Notes: generated from the letters alone by a model not told the origin. Positions 1-11,700 are shown, counted from the first letter of the stretch. The stretch: 64,000 bases of DNA from CAIMWS01 sp964409245 (GCA_964409245.1 CAYPCQ010000012.1:1-64000), one strand, 5' to 3'. Numbers and translations are program-made.

Positions 1-65
1 GACTTGTAAATATCACTCAATCAAGCCACGTACAACCGAGTTTTGCGCTCATAGGCAAAGTCCGC

Positions 66-800
66 CTAAAGGGCTTCGACCTCTTTGAGCATCTGCGGCA
101 GCGTTTGCTTGTCCAGAATGTTGCCAGCGAGGATTTCGCAGCCGACGGGAAATCCATCCGGGGTGGCCACCAGCGCCAGCACCACTGGCTTGCAATCGAA
201 GCGATGATCGCGGCGATAACCATAGCGGGCCTTGGGAATTTCCGCGGCCTGCCCCTCGAAATAGGTGCTGGTCAAATCGTAAAGCAGCACCTCCAACTGG
301 GCGGCGAAGAGATCTTTCCAGCGCCCTTGCAGATGGATGAAGAGCGCCTTGCAATGGTTGAGCAGCCGGTCCAGAACCCTATAAAGCTGGTCTTTGCCTC
401 CCCACGTAAAACCCTCTCCCAACAGATCGCCCATGGCGCTGCGGTCATACCAAAGCCGGTGGCACCGCCATTGGCTTCCCGGATCGATCAGCCGATAAGC
501 AACCGAGACGGTCAAAACTTTTTCCCAGTCAGTCCCCTGGCGGCTGGCGGGTATATGTTTGTTCCAAAACGCATCCAACTCCAGTTCCCGACACAACTCG
601 CAGGCCAGCCAGCAGGCCCCATATTGGCGCGGACGAAGCAGACGGTAAGCGTCCAAACGCAAACTCACCGTGGGGGCAAGGGCCGTCGCGGCGACGACCA
701 CTGGCTCGTCGGGAAAAAGATTCAAGCTGGGGGGCGGCGGGCTTGGGACGTCAAAGACGTGGACGGCTTTGGTCCAATCGGCCTGCTGGGCGGCGCTTAA
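66..800 (-). pseudogene. IS1634-family transposase remnant
   Basis: The minus-strand reading frame has the hallmarks of the IS1634 DDE transposase: a YDLTSTYFEG block, then GYRRDHRFDCKPVV, then an FPVG...GNILDKQTL stretch. These correspond to the N-terminal and first catalytic part of a protein usually near 500 residues. Here only about 220 residues remain, and the frame stops at 66 shortly after the first catalytic block, so the rest of the DDE triad is missing. There is no clear ATG; a TTG at 725 could serve, and the frame stays open upstream to about 830. No inverted repeats were recognised. It lies next to an IS66 remnant, so I read this as debris and not an active element. Confidence 0.8.
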
Positions 801-930
801 TTCGTGTTGCTTCGGCAGGCGTGCGGAACTTTAAGAATTCCGCTCCGGCGGGCATTTCCGGCGGGCTGTGCAACCATGGCGCCTGGTCAAACCGGCAAGC
901 GAACCCAGGCCCAATCAAATCCTTTCCGAT

Positions 931-1193
931 TCAGCCACTGCCAGATGCCAGTGCCGCGAGGGCCTGCTTGTAATTCCAAGGCAGCCATTGGCTGGGGTGT
1001 TCCCGCACCTGCTTGGCATGGCGCTGAAGCGTGTTGAGGTAATCCTAGGGATTGGCAACGCAGAGCCGGCAAGTGTGAATCAAGCTCATGAAGAGGTCCC
1101 CCAGCCGGGCGCCATTTTGAGTTTTATAGCCCAGCGAGTTTTTCCGGTGGAGGATCGCCATCTTCAGCGCCCGCTCGCAAAGGTTATTGAATA
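931..1193 (-). pseudogene. IS66-family transposase C-terminal remnant
   Basis: The minus strand encodes the end of an IS66 transposase: NNLCERALKMAILHRKN, then LFMSLIHTCRLC, then DYLNTLQRHAKQVREHP and a short Ala-rich tail ending at 931. An in-frame TAG interrupts it just after the ANP that should precede DYL, so even this piece is dead. Homology begins abruptly at about 1193, leaving a non-homologous spacer of some 70 bases before the end of the large RHS gene. Identification is confident because the C-terminal IS66 block is distinctive. The remainder of the transposase and its accessory genes are absent. Confidence 0.85.
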
Positions 1194-1261
1194 GCCAAAA
1201 AAACCTCCCAGTATCGAAAGTTGGGTTAAACACTTCACTGGTGTTGATGCCGATTGTGGAG

Positions 1262-4200
1262 TTAAAGCCCCGTTGCCTGTTTGATTCGATCATATCGTGC
1301 CCAGGCATCCCTGGCTTCTGACAGAAAATCCAGGTATATCATCCTCTCCACCTGCAACCTCCGCAGCTTATAAGCGGTATCGTAAAGCTCCATCAAGGAG
1401 GTGCCTCCTCCGGCTCCCTGTTCGATTTGCATGCGCACGGTCGGATCGGATATGTCGAGGTTTTTGTCCGTCGTTGTTACAATCGGGTTGCCTTCATCCA
1501 TTTTGCCAGGCGTATAGACAGGCTGGCGGGAGGTGCCACCACTGGTGCATTTTGTCAGTTCAAACATTTCAGCCTCAACCCTGGCGAGTTCATCCTGGTT
1601 TTGTTGAATTTGGGCCATGGAATAAATAGGCTTCTTGAGTGCATTACCAATGGGCTCTTTCAGCAGTTCATCGGCCTGCTTCGAGGCCGCATAAGGATTA
1701 AGCAGATCCCGATACTGATCTGATGTCATGTTTGGACCCAGCCCGGTCGGATCAATCACATTGATGGGGGAGTTTAACGCATACGAATATAGGTTCAATG
1801 TCCCGCCTGCAAAGCGCAAAGGATCAAGCGCTGTCCAGCGGCCGCTCTCTGGATCGTATTCGCGTGCCCCGAAATGCACGAGCCCGGTTTTTCCATCCAA
1901 TAATCCTCCGGCAAACGCAAACGGCTGGAATCCTGGATTCGTATCCAGCATAACCACGCCATACTCATTATAATCCAACTGCTGGACGATATCCCCCGTT
2001 TGAGTGTTAACCACCAGACGCACACTGCCGACTGCGTCCCGGATAAAACCGTAATTTACCCCACCCTTCCTCATATAATCCGGGGCACTGGCGCCCGTTC
2101 CGTGCACAAAAACGGCTTCAACTTTGCCATCCTCACGCACTTTGGCGATCACCCGCCTGGCATCCTGATACAAGTAGGCCGAACTTGTCTGCCCATTAAC
2201 TCTGCGAACCAGTCGCCGGTTGATCCCATCCAACAAATAATCAACCCTCTCTCCATCAGGCGCAATTATTTGATGCAAGTTCCCCAGCGCATCATAAGTG
2301 TATTGAGTCGATTCCCCATGCATCACCTTGTTGGTGAGGTACCCATCGGGACTATAGAAATAGGAGTGCTGGCCGGCACTTATCAATTGGTCACGGCCAT
2401 TATAGACCGATTGCACTTCAATCCCATTTTGAGCAACCATGGTCCGGTTTCCATTGGCATCATAAGCGTATGCCACAGCAGGAATGCCATCGCGCTCCGC
2501 GGCAACCAGCCGGCTAACCAGATCATAACGGTAACTCCAAACCGTGGTCTTTCCTCGCAAGGTCTCCGTTTTTGTGGCAATTCGTCCCAGGCGATCATAT
2601 TCATAAGTAAAGGCCGCCAGCATGCTGCCATTAACACTGGCAACATAGTTGCTTACCTCGCCAAATCCATTGTAAACCCAGTTTTCGGAAATCCTGCCCA
2701 AGGTCGCGGACATCAATAATCCGTTTTGCGGATTTCGCGCCAGCACCCGCTCGCCGGCACGCACCAGAAAACTGTCCTTATCATAAAGGTATGAATTGGT
2801 GATTGTTCCATTAATGATATGCGATGTGACACGAAAACTATTATCGTAGGCGCGAGCCACCTTGCCAGTGAAAACGCCCGACCAGGATTCCTCAACGAGC
2901 AGGCTTCCATCATACTTCATAACCAGGTTCAGGTTTGCAGAATTGCTGATCGATGCCAGGGTGCCTTTGTCTGCGTCATACTGATAATGGTTGGTCACTC
3001 CATCCGTCTGCAAACCCAAAAACCGTCCAGCTCCGTCATACAAATATCGGACGTCCACCCCACCCGGCATTTTCTGGGCGATCAATTGCTGGTCTTTATT
3101 ATAGTGGCAGAGTGTGCTATACGCCGCGTTGCCAGCCACAGGCGGTGTGTACTGGGCATCCAACCCGGTCGCGGTGTATGAAAACCGGTGTGTATCTCCT
3201 TCCGGCGGTGTCACGGCAATGATCCGCCCTTCAGGATCGTAGTCGTGCCGGACCTGCCTGCCGTTGGGGAGCGTCTGCTTGACCAGCCGGCCAGCGCCAT
3301 CGTAAATAAACTCCACGACCCCGCCCATGGCATTGGTAACGTATTGAAGACGTCCGGAAGAATCATAAGCAAACTGCGTCAACCGGGCATTTTCGCCAGT
3401 TCCAACCCTGGTTGAGAGCAGCCGGCCATCGGTGCCAAACTCTTGCGTAAAGGCCTCCAAACCGGGCACGCGTTTCTCCACCAGGCGTCCTTGCCTGTCA
3501 AACAGTGCAACCTGCTGCCGTCCTTCAGGTGAAACGGTCACCAACCGGTTGTCGGCATTGGTATAGGATGCCGTTGTAACACGGTTGTTGAAGATTTTCC
3601 GGGTCCTAAGGGACGTCAGGGATAAGGGATTCCCCTGGACACTTATATTGGCACTTTGTTCGGTGATATTTGTCGAACTCAAACCACTGGGCGTTCTGAC
3701 GATCTGGGTTTTGACAATGGGTGATAGCATTCCAAATCTCACATCTGCGCCAAGGATCGAAATCATTTTGGTGCCATCGGCCAGGCGATTGCTGATTGTG
3801 CCATTGACAAAGGAAAATGACTGGCTCAACAAACCATCAGAGGCTGCATTGATTTGCCGCTGCTCTCCCGTGGCCAGCGTTTCCACGCGGTAGCTTGAGC
3901 TTCTTCCCTCAGCCGAGAGCACGCGAATGGTCCGGCTGCCGGCAGCATCTTCACGCGCCAACCCTGTGGAACCGCCCTCAGGGTCGGAGGCCCGAATGGC
4001 ACGTCCTTGTTCATCATACGATACCTGGTATTGAGCCCCGGTTGCCCCGGTGATCCGCTCCAGCAAACCACTGGGGGAGTGCTGGTATTGATTGGTATGG
4101 CCAGCCGGGTTTACACAGGCCGCCAGATAGCCATTCCCATCCAGAAACAGCCTTGTTCTTTGCCCAAATGGCGCTACAACCGCGACCGGCCTCCCGGCAG

Positions 4201-7200
4201 CATCCCTTTCAATGGCGGTAATCCGGCCATTTCCATCAGTTACTTTTACCAGTAATCCTGCTGCATCATACCCAAACTCATGGCGTATTGAACCCGTCAG
4301 CGCATACCAGGTTTTCAGGTGTCTGCCATTGGCGTTAAACTGGTATATTTCATCTCCATCTTCAGAGGGGACAGCCACGTCACCCAGACCAAAACCGGGC
4401 ATTGGTTTGGATATTTTCCGGACTCTATGGTTGTTATAATCCGGGAAATAGATGGATCCATCCGGCCCCACCACCACATCATCCGGTTGTATCAGTGAAC
4501 CCTGGGTGGCAGGGCCTTCATCACCGGCGTAGATGGCAGCACCATTTCCGGCGATAGTGCTCATAATGCCATCGGGGGTTATGCAGCGTATACGGCGGTT
4601 GCCTGCATCACTGATGTAGACATTCCCATTGGGTGCCACATCAATACCATTGCTGGTCATTCCGGCAAGAATAGCCGGTCCTCCATCACCGGAATACAAG
4701 GTGGTATTATTCCCGGCTATGGTCGTAATCAGGCCATCGGGCGTCACTTTCCGGATGTGCCTGTCGGATGAGATATACAGCGAACCATCCGGTCCCAGGG
4801 CAATGGCCGGAACCCCGCTCAGCATGGCTTTGCTGGCTGGGCCACCGTCCCCGCTGAAACCATTGACACCGGTTCCCGCATAGGTCGTGATAATGCCATC
4901 GGTGGTAATGCGGCGAACGACATAGTTCAGCCAATCAGCAATATAGATCGTCCCGTCTGGCGCTGCGATTCCCTGTTGAGGGCTGTTTAGTCTGGCCTGT
5001 ATCGCCGGACCGCCATCCCCTGAATACCCTTTGACGCCCGTCCCCGCCAGGGTTGTAATCACCCCACGGGAGCTGACCCTCCGTATTCGGCCCACCTTAT
5101 CCACCACATAAAAGCTCCCATCCGGCCCTGAAAACACCCCAATAGGCAAGGATAATGCCGCCTGGGTGGCAGGGATATTTTCCGCAGTTGAACCGCCGCC
5201 GCCGGCCACGGTCGTGATGATGCCATTGGGATCAACGCGTCTTATCCGGGCATTGCTGCCATCAGCGATCAACATGCTCCCATCTGGCGCAAAACACATT
5301 CCGGGTGGATAATTCAGCTTGGCCGAGGTTGCTGCAAGGCCATCGCCGTTATAACCAGCTGATCCCGTGCCGGCCACTGTGGTAATGGTATAGTTCATGT
5401 TGTTGGCGCTGCGCTGGCGGCCATCACCATAATAAATGATCCGGCTGTTGGGATCATATGCATGGTGTATGCTGAGCGTCCAGCCGCCCAGCGCCATTCC
5501 ATCGGCAAGCCAGTGCCCCATTAAGGCCCGCTGTTCCTGCCACTGCACCACGTCCTGACGGGATGGCACGTTCCCGGGAATGCGTTCTCCGCTGACCGCC
5601 CCAAAACTGCGTGCGATCGACGGCGGCAGGGCATAATATCCGTTATAAACATAACCAACCTTGATTTGTACTGGTTGCGCCCCATTCACGGTTCGTCCAT
5701 AGGCATCCTTGCCATCCCACTGGAAGGTGTAAGTCAAATTTGTGCCCGGAGCCACGCTGTTGGAAAACACCTTTCCTGCCACCGCCACTTCCCACTGAAT
5801 CCGTTTCATTACTGAAGGCACATTGGTGTCGCTTAGCGGAATCACCAGCGTGTTGCCCGCCATTCGTCCGGGAACACGGTCGCTGGCATAGTGGAGTGTA
5901 TACGGCGTCCCAACCAATGCCTGCGACTCGTGAAAAACCTGGTTTTCAAGTTCCAGCCTGCCATACCCGGGTTGTGAATTGCTATTCAATGAATCCGCTA
6001 TCTGGTCGCTTCGGGGTGGCGGGTTTCTTGGGGTGGCAGCCCCTTTCTCAGGAACTACACCATAATTTAAATCATAAGATGTAAAATGCGTCATCCTGAC
6101 ACGCCACAAGCTTGTTCCCACGGCATATAATCCAGCCAGTTTCTCCCGCTCGGCATCCGTTACCCCGAGGCTGCCCAAGGTTGGCCCGTCAGCTGCATTG
6201 CCGGTCCCCGTCACATCGATATCCGCCCGCCCGCCGTCTATGGCCAGAATTTTGATGACACGCCCGTCCTCAACCGGAATCCACTGTCCTTTCTGGCTGT
6301 CATAATAGGCTGATGGAACGGGTATTCCGACAGGCATTCCAAGGAAGTTCTCGACATAAAAATGCAGCGGCTGGTCAAACTGCACCGTGGCAGCCCCGGC
6401 TGTTATTGCCTCATCGGCGCTCAGTTCCACACAATAGGTATAGGCGCTGGTCGGTGGCAGGGCAGCTGGCATGGCCCGCCCGCCCTGTTCACCAACCGTA
6501 AATTCCGTTGCCCGAATATTTATGGATGTAACAGGTTTTTTCGTTCCGTCCGGCATCACGAGCGAGGCGCTGGTCGCCGCGGGAATGATCAGTGTTGCCT
6601 GCCGCTGGCCATCCTTATCCCCCTGCACACTGCCTCTGGCCACCTGAGGGGCCACGGCGGCAACACCCAGCTCCACCGTGGTCACCACAGCATCCGCCGG
6701 CATCAGAACCACCAGCGGCGCTTCCCGAAAATCCTGCCAGACGGTTGATACCGTCCTTTGGGCCGGCAAAAAACCAGCCTTCTCATACCTCACCACCAAT
6801 GCTCCGCCCCCGTTGAGTGCCATGTCGAATCTCCCGTCAGCACGGGTGAGTGTCTGGCCAAATTCGGCATGCCCCATGATGGTTATCTTCACCCCGGACA
6901 GCGGTTGGCCCCCGGATTGTTGAACGATCCCCTTTAATACAGCCGCCCTGACTGCCAGAATGGTTCCATTGGTAACTCCAGTCTGCACTGGATCGGTGCC
7001 GGTGTAGAGAAACACCGATGAAGAACCGACGTCCGTGACCACTGTGGCATCGACTTGTGGCGCTGGCAGCGTTAATGGTTGGGAAAGAATCCGGAGCCGA
7101 AAATAGCGGGTAAACCCTTCATAACCAACTTCCACCCAAGGTCTCCCATCGCTCATCCTGAGGAGGGTGGAATATGGTTCCCAAGCGTTTCCTGCTTCCA

Positions 7201-7372
7201 GGGTCGTGGTGCTTTCCACCACCACGTTGGTCAACGGTGGCATCCAGGCAATGCCCGCTGGCTGGCGTAAGAACTCCAAACGCAATGGAATATCAGACGG
7301 AAACACCCTCGCCGCCAGTATAAACAGTAATACATAAGCAACCAATCGACCCTGCTGGACACATTTTTGCAT
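1262..7372 (-). CDS. Giant secreted NHL/RHS-repeat protein
   Basis: A 2036-residue protein with an N-terminal signal peptide (hydrophobic VAYVLLFILAARVF). It carries a carboxypeptidase-regulatory-like beta-sandwich near residues 140-220, then about six NHL-type repeats at roughly 657-990, each with a TT(V/L/I)AG-x-G core and a DG-x-(I/L)-Y-(I/V)-D strand. A long run of YD/RHS repeats follows, with the RHS core signature near 1850 (GAREYDPESGRW, LYSYALNSP, DPTGL). The last ~155 residues after DPTGL are a variable, charged tip that I do not recognise. RHS shells enclose and release C-terminal effectors in toxin or adhesion systems; NHL repeats usually form a propeller. No immunity-like gene follows, only IS debris. 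Start is the ATG at 7372. Codon use is less GC-rich than in the neighbours. Confidence 0.9.
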   Translation of the reverse strand: MQKCVQQGRLVAYVLLFILAARVFPSDIPLRLEFLRQPAGIAWMPPLTNVVVESTTTLEAGNAWEPYSTLLRMSDGRPWVEVGYEGFTRYFRLRILSQPLTLPAPQVDATVVTDVGSSSVFLYTGTDPVQTGVTNGTILAVRAAVLKGIVQQSGGQPLSGVKITIMGHAEFGQTLTRADGRFDMALNGGGALVVRYEKAGFLPAQRTVSTVWQDFREAPLVVLMPADAVVTTVELGVAAVAPQVARGSVQGDKDGQRQATLIIPAATSASLVMPDGTKKPVTSINIRATEFTVGEQGGRAMPAALPPTSAYTYCVELSADEAITAGAATVQFDQPLHFYVENFLGMPVGIPVPSAYYDSQKGQWIPVEDGRVIKILAIDGGRADIDVTGTGNAADGPTLGSLGVTDAEREKLAGLYAVGTSLWRVRMTHFTSYDLNYGVVPEKGAATPRNPPPRSDQIADSLNSNSQPGYGRLELENQVFHESQALVGTPYTLHYASDRVPGRMAGNTLVIPLSDTNVPSVMKRIQWEVAVAGKVFSNSVAPGTNLTYTFQWDGKDAYGRTVNGAQPVQIKVGYVYNGYYALPPSIARSFGAVSGERIPGNVPSRQDVVQWQEQRALMGHWLADGMALGGWTLSIHHAYDPNSRIIYYGDGRQRSANNMNYTITTVAGTGSAGYNGDGLAATSAKLNYPPGMCFAPDGSMLIADGSNARIRRVDPNGIITTVAGGGGSTAENIPATQAALSLPIGVFSGPDGSFYVVDKVGRIRRVSSRGVITTLAGTGVKGYSGDGGPAIQARLNSPQQGIAAPDGTIYIADWLNYVVRRITTDGIITTYAGTGVNGFSGDGGPASKAMLSGVPAIALGPDGSLYISSDRHIRKVTPDGLITTIAGNNTTLYSGDGGPAILAGMTSNGIDVAPNGNVYISDAGNRRIRCITPDGIMSTIAGNGAAIYAGDEGPATQGSLIQPDDVVVGPDGSIYFPDYNNHRVRKISKPMPGFGLGDVAVPSEDGDEIYQFNANGRHLKTWYALTGSIRHEFGYDAAGLLVKVTDGNGRITAIERDAAGRPVAVVAPFGQRTRLFLDGNGYLAACVNPAGHTNQYQHSPSGLLERITGATGAQYQVSYDEQGRAIRASDPEGGSTGLAREDAAGSRTIRVLSAEGRSSSYRVETLATGEQRQINAASDGLLSQSFSFVNGTISNRLADGTKMISILGADVRFGMLSPIVKTQIVRTPSGLSSTNITEQSANISVQGNPLSLTSLRTRKIFNNRVTTASYTNADNRLVTVSPEGRQQVALFDRQGRLVEKRVPGLEAFTQEFGTDGRLLSTRVGTGENARLTQFAYDSSGRLQYVTNAMGGVVEFIYDGAGRLVKQTLPNGRQVRHDYDPEGRIIAVTPPEGDTHRFSYTATGLDAQYTPPVAGNAAYSTLCHYNKDQQLIAQKMPGGVDVRYLYDGAGRFLGLQTDGVTNHYQYDADKGTLASISNSANLNLVMKYDGSLLVEESWSGVFTGKVARAYDNSFRVTSHIINGTITNSYLYDKDSFLVRAGERVLARNPQNGLLMSATLGRISENWVYNGFGEVSNYVASVNGSMLAAFTYEYDRLGRIATKTETLRGKTTVWSYRYDLVSRLVAAERDGIPAVAYAYDANGNRTMVAQNGIEVQSVYNGRDQLISAGQHSYFYSPDGYLTNKVMHGESTQYTYDALGNLHQIIAPDGERVDYLLDGINRRLVRRVNGQTSSAYLYQDARRVIAKVREDGKVEAVFVHGTGASAPDYMRKGGVNYGFIRDAVGSVRLVVNTQTGDIVQQLDYNEYGVVMLDTNPGFQPFAFAGGLLDGKTGLVHFGAREYDPESGRWTALDPLRFAGGTLNLYSYALNSPINVIDPTGLGPNMTSDQYRDLLNPYAASKQADELLKEPIGNALKKPIYSMAQIQQNQDELARVEAEMFELTKCTSGGTSRQPVYTPGKMDEGNPIVTTTDKNLDISDPTVRMQIEQGAGGGTSLMELYDTAYKLRRLQVERMIYLDFLSEARDAWARYDRIKQATGL

Positions 7373-7842
7373 AAAGCGAGCGTTAGTAATGTTAGTAATG
7401 TAAGTAGAACTGCAGCGCCTCTTTCTTACGGTATTTCCAGCCCTGCTTCAAGAACAATTCCCGATCAACCTGGCCAGTCCAAGCCGGGGGCCTGCATTTG
7501 GGAGGGAAAGGATTGCGCCGCAGATTGTTGTGCCAGCCGCGCCGCCAGCCATGCGTCCCGATCAGATCGGGATAAATGACGAACGGCAAAGGCCTTGCGC
7601 AAAAAGATCCAGCCAAACAAACGATCTACTTGCCTGGACGCAGCTAAAGCATCTCCCATTCCTGCCGATAATGAATATGCAACGCCGTCCCTGCGGATAG
7701 CTCAAGCGGTTGGTTCGAGGCTGCAAGGAACACCGGGGTTGCGAGCGGGCAATCAAGTTTATGAGAGCATTATCGACCCTCGTTGGGTATTTGTTTTTAG
7801 GTTTGTCTGTTTTTCGGTTTAGGAACCATTGGTGCTTTTTGT
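7373..7842. other. Intergenic, no recognised gene
   Basis: This 470-base stretch between the divergent RHS gene and the next plus-strand reading frame has only short unrelated open frames. I see a small direct repeat of a GTTAGTAAT-like unit close to the RHS start, but no convincing promoter, RNA or mobile element. Confidence 0.4.
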
Positions 7843-8228
7843 ATGGTGGGTGGGAATCCGAAAGTTCTGGTTAAAATCCCGGTGATGTTCGCGGTGGTTC
7901 TGGCGCCTCTTGGGAGCGCTGTCCTGGCTTTTGGATTAAAAGAGGTCCTGGGAACGCTTTATGCGTTTCGATTTTTTTCCATTCCCCGGCGCCGGCTGCC
8001 CCGTCAACCCGGCCCGTCGCCATCCTTCGCTACCTTATTGCTTCAACATACGCCATCGGCGGAATGGCTTTTCTGCTGGCGGCTATGATCACCGTTGCCG
8101 CCAGGGGAGGGATGCCCGCCCAAGCGGACTGTTTTTGGGAACACCTTGCGGCTGCTTCGATAGCGCTTTCCTATCCGGTTTTCATTTCCGAGGGATTATT
8201 GCGTCCACTCAAGTCCAGGCTGGAGTAA
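7843..8228 (+). pseudogene. Frameshifted small membrane protein
   Basis: Two plus-strand frames join into one plausible membrane protein. The first, from ATG 7843, gives a hydrophobic N-terminal helix (IPVMFAVVLAPLGSAVLAFG) and a basic loop with FFSIPRRRLPRQ. Around 7995-8015 the coding signal moves to another frame, which continues with RYLIASTYAIGGMAFLLAAM, a loop, a second hydrophobic segment (HLAAASIALSYPVFISEG) and a basic end, stopping with TAA at 8226. The second part has no start codon before its first helix. A one-base loss or two-base gain would fuse the halves into a protein of about 128 residues with three membrane segments. I do not recognise the family. It may be a true pseudogene or a sequencing error. 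Confidence 0.5.
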
Positions 8229-8705
8229 TCGCTGCCTTTCCGGCCATTGGGATTGGATTTTGCAGGGAGACAATCCCCTCCCAAAAGGGCGCAGCCATGA
8301 CCGAATGCAAAACCTTTGGCACCCTATCCACCCAGCCCATTCTTGAGCGCTGGGCAATCCAACCCAGGGTCATCGTGCGGGCGGCCTCGCTCGCGGCAGC
8401 TGCGCCGATTGCAAAGGGGGCAAAATCGCTCCCGCTGGATCGATTCCGGCTTCCCGAGCCAGGCGCGCCACCCTGCTGGAATCCGGAAAAAACTATTGAG
8501 GGGAAATGGGATGGTTTTCGCGATTGCCAAACCGCTCGTTCTTGCGTCATATTATCCATGCTAGATTGACCATGCCTGTTTTTGCCACGCCGCATAGGCG
8601 GATTCCGGCCGGAGGGGCAAGCCGGGGGTGGCGGGGCGAAACGGCTGGCGCCTGGTCAAATCCAGGCTGCAGCCAGCGCAGGCGGAAAGAATGATGAGGA
8701 ACCAT
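8229..8705. other. Intergenic, nothing identified
   Basis: About 480 bases before the HzsA-like gene. Overlapping open frames on both strands show no domain, signal peptide or family motif. The stretch just before 8706 supplies that gene's ribosome binding site. Confidence 0.4.
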
Positions 8706-11700
8706 ATGAACATGAACACGACCAACCGGTATCCCATGCCAGAACCTGCACGCTGTGCCGCCTCGCTCCTGGCGGCGCTGACCCTGTTGTCCCTCGCTCC
8801 AGGCGCCTTGCCCGCTGCGCCCCGCGAAATCACGGAGGAGGCGTTTGCGGCGCGTGCCGTGGAGATCGGGGCGCCCCCGGCGGCCAGCTCCCTGGTGGCC
8901 CCCATCGAGTTTGCGGCCCGGGAGGCGCGCTTCGTGCGTCTGGCCATCCGCCGGCCGCAGTCCGGCCAGCCGTGCATCGACGAGCTGGAAGTTTACGGGG
9001 CGGATTCGCAAAAGAACCTGGCGCTGGCCAGCCGCGGCGCTGTGGCCCACGCCTCGTCCGCCCTGCCCGGCTACGCCATCCACGCGGTGGCGAATCTCAA
9101 TGACGGCCTCTATGGCAACGACCATAGCTGGATCGCCGCCACCGCCGGCCTGGAGGAATGGGCGGAGATCGAACTGCCCGCGGCGCAGCCCATCTCGCGC
9201 GTGGTCATTTCCCGCGACCGCAACGGCAATTTCGCCGACCGCCAGATCCTGGAGGCGGAGGTGCTTCTTTCGTCCGATGGCCGCACCTGGCAGACGGCCG
9301 CCACCCTGAAACGCGAGCCCAGCCAGTTGCGTCCGCCCATGCCCAAGCTCACCTTCCCGGCGGCGGAGCTTTCCGAGAAAACCTGGGCGGGGGCGGTCAC
9401 CTACGCGTTCCTGCGGGAGCGGGACACCTGGAGCCGGATGGATGCGAAGGACTACCTTTCGCCGTTGGTGAATGATCGCCCGGCCGCGCCGGGCGGCGCT
9501 CCCTACTGGGGGCGGCTGGCGCGCCTGGCGCCGCTGGAGCGCGTGCTGGCCCAGTTCGAGGAAATGCTCGCCCGGCTGGAGGCGGCGGGGCTGGAGGTTG
9601 GCGCGGAGCGGGCGGAGCTCGCCGGCCTGCGCCGGCAGGCACAGGATCCGGCGGCTGCGGCTTCGGACCCGCTCTACCTGGCGGCGCGGCAGGCCAAGCG
9701 CCGGCTCTTTTTCCGCGATCCAAGGCTGGCACCGCTGGAGCAGGTGCTCTTCGCCAAGCACCATCCGCTCCAGCCCTCGCACAATTACAGCGAGCATTTG
9801 GATTCCCTGTTCGCCCCCGGCGGAGGGGTGTGCGTGCTGCGCATCCCGCGGGATGCCAGCGGCCGGCTCAACCCGGCCCGTGGCGAGGTCGAGGCGCTCT
9901 TCGACGGCAGCACGGGCATCGTGCGCCACCCGGTGGCCGATTTCGAGGCGCAGACCATTTATTTCGCCTACCGCCCGGACAAGCCGGAGGTGGAGGGCTG
10001 GCAATCCTACTGGCACCTGATGTCCATGCGCGCCGATGGCGGCGGCCTGCGCCAGCTGACTGCGGGGCCTTTCCACGACTTCGATCCCGTCCCGCTGCCG
10101 GACGGAGAGCTGGGGTTCATGTCCACCCGCTGCCAGGCACGATTTCTTTGCTGGGAACCGCAGGCCTATGTGCTGTACCGCATGCAGCCGGACGGCGCCA
10201 ACGTGCGCCGTCTTTCGTATGCCAATGTCAGCGAGTGGGATCCGGCCATCATGCGCGACGGGCGGATCCTCTGGACCCGGTCTGAATACCTGGACAAGGG
10301 CGCCGACTTTGGCCACACGCTGTGGGCCATCCGCCCCGATGGCGGCCATCCCGAGCTGGTTTTCGGCAACGATACGCCCTACTGCTATGGGCATGGGCGC
10401 GAAGTGCCTGGCAGCCAGGAAATCGTCTGCACCCTCATCTCGCACGGGGATCACCAGGGGCCCATCGCATTGATCAATCCCGCCAAGGGATTGTTCGATA
10501 CCGCAGCCATCACCAGCATCACCCCTGATACCCGGCCGCAATACCAGATGGACCGCTCCCACAGCGAGACCTTTCGCGATCCCGAGCCGGTCTCTCGCGA
10601 CCATTTCCTGGTCAGCCACAATCCCGGCCGGCAGTCGCACTGGGGCCTCTATGTCATTGACCGCTTCGGGAACCGGGAAGTGCTTTATATGGACCCGGCG
10701 ATCAGCAGCAAACGCCCATCCCTCCTGATGGCCCGCCCGCGCCCGCCGGTGCTGCCGGAGGCGCGCGACCCGGTGCTCGCGCAGCAGGGGCTCGGTCAAT
10801 TCACCGTCCAGGATGTCTATGAGGGCCTTGGTTCGGCCGTTGCCCGGGGCCGGGCGAAATACCTGCAGGTCTCCCAGGAGGTGCCGGCGCCGCTCCAGCT
10901 GCTGGCCCGCGGCGAATACCGCGCCTCCCATCCCGGTTTTCAGGATTTCTACGCCACGCCGATCCACCTGGTGAGTGGTCCGGTCCAGTCTTATGCCACC
11001 CGCAGCGCCAACGCGCTGCAGGCGCATGCCTTCCGGCAAGGCAGCGCCGCCCCGGCAGAGGACGGCAGCGCGAAGGTCACCGAGCGCAACGGCTGGCCCA
11101 GCTATGTGGCCAAGGCGGTGCTGGGCACGGTGCGCATCGCCGAGGATGGCTCGGCCAACTTCACCGCCCCGGCCGGCAAGGTGCTCTACTTCCATCTGCT
11201 GGACGAGAACTTCAACGAACTCCAGCGCATGCGCAGCGTGGTCCAGCTTCAGCCGGGTGAACAGCGCAGTTGCGTCGGCTGCCACGACGCGCGTCCCGCC
11301 GCCCCGTTGCGGCAGCCTGGCCAGGCGCTCATCCAGCCAGTGCAGGCGCTGACGCCGCCACCGTGGGGCGCCGAGCCATTCGACTACGAACGGGTTGTGC
11401 AGCCCGTGCTGGAGGCCAACTGCGTCCGCTGCCACGATGGCAAATCGGGCGCAAAACCGGACCTCCAGGCCACCCACGACGCCAACCGCGTCCCCGCCTC
11501 CTACCGCTCGCTGATCGCGGGGGGCTGGGTGCATTACTTCGACTGGCATTACGGCTCCCGGCATTTCAAGGCGGAGCCGCTCTCCTTCGGCACGACCCAA
11601 AGCCGCCTGTTCCAAACGCTAGCCACGAAGGCCCACGAAACCGTGGCCCTCAAGCCCGGGGAAATGCGCGCGCTAAAGGCCTGGATCGATCTCAACTGCC

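Noticed and set aside
7392..7616. A possible small minus-strand protein upstream of the RHS gene
   Set aside because: No motif, ribosome binding site or homology features; composition is like noise.
8547..11615. A 1022-residue open frame on the minus strand
   Set aside because: It is the antisense shadow of the HzsA-like gene, caused by GC-rich third positions; low-complexity, no domain, no signal.
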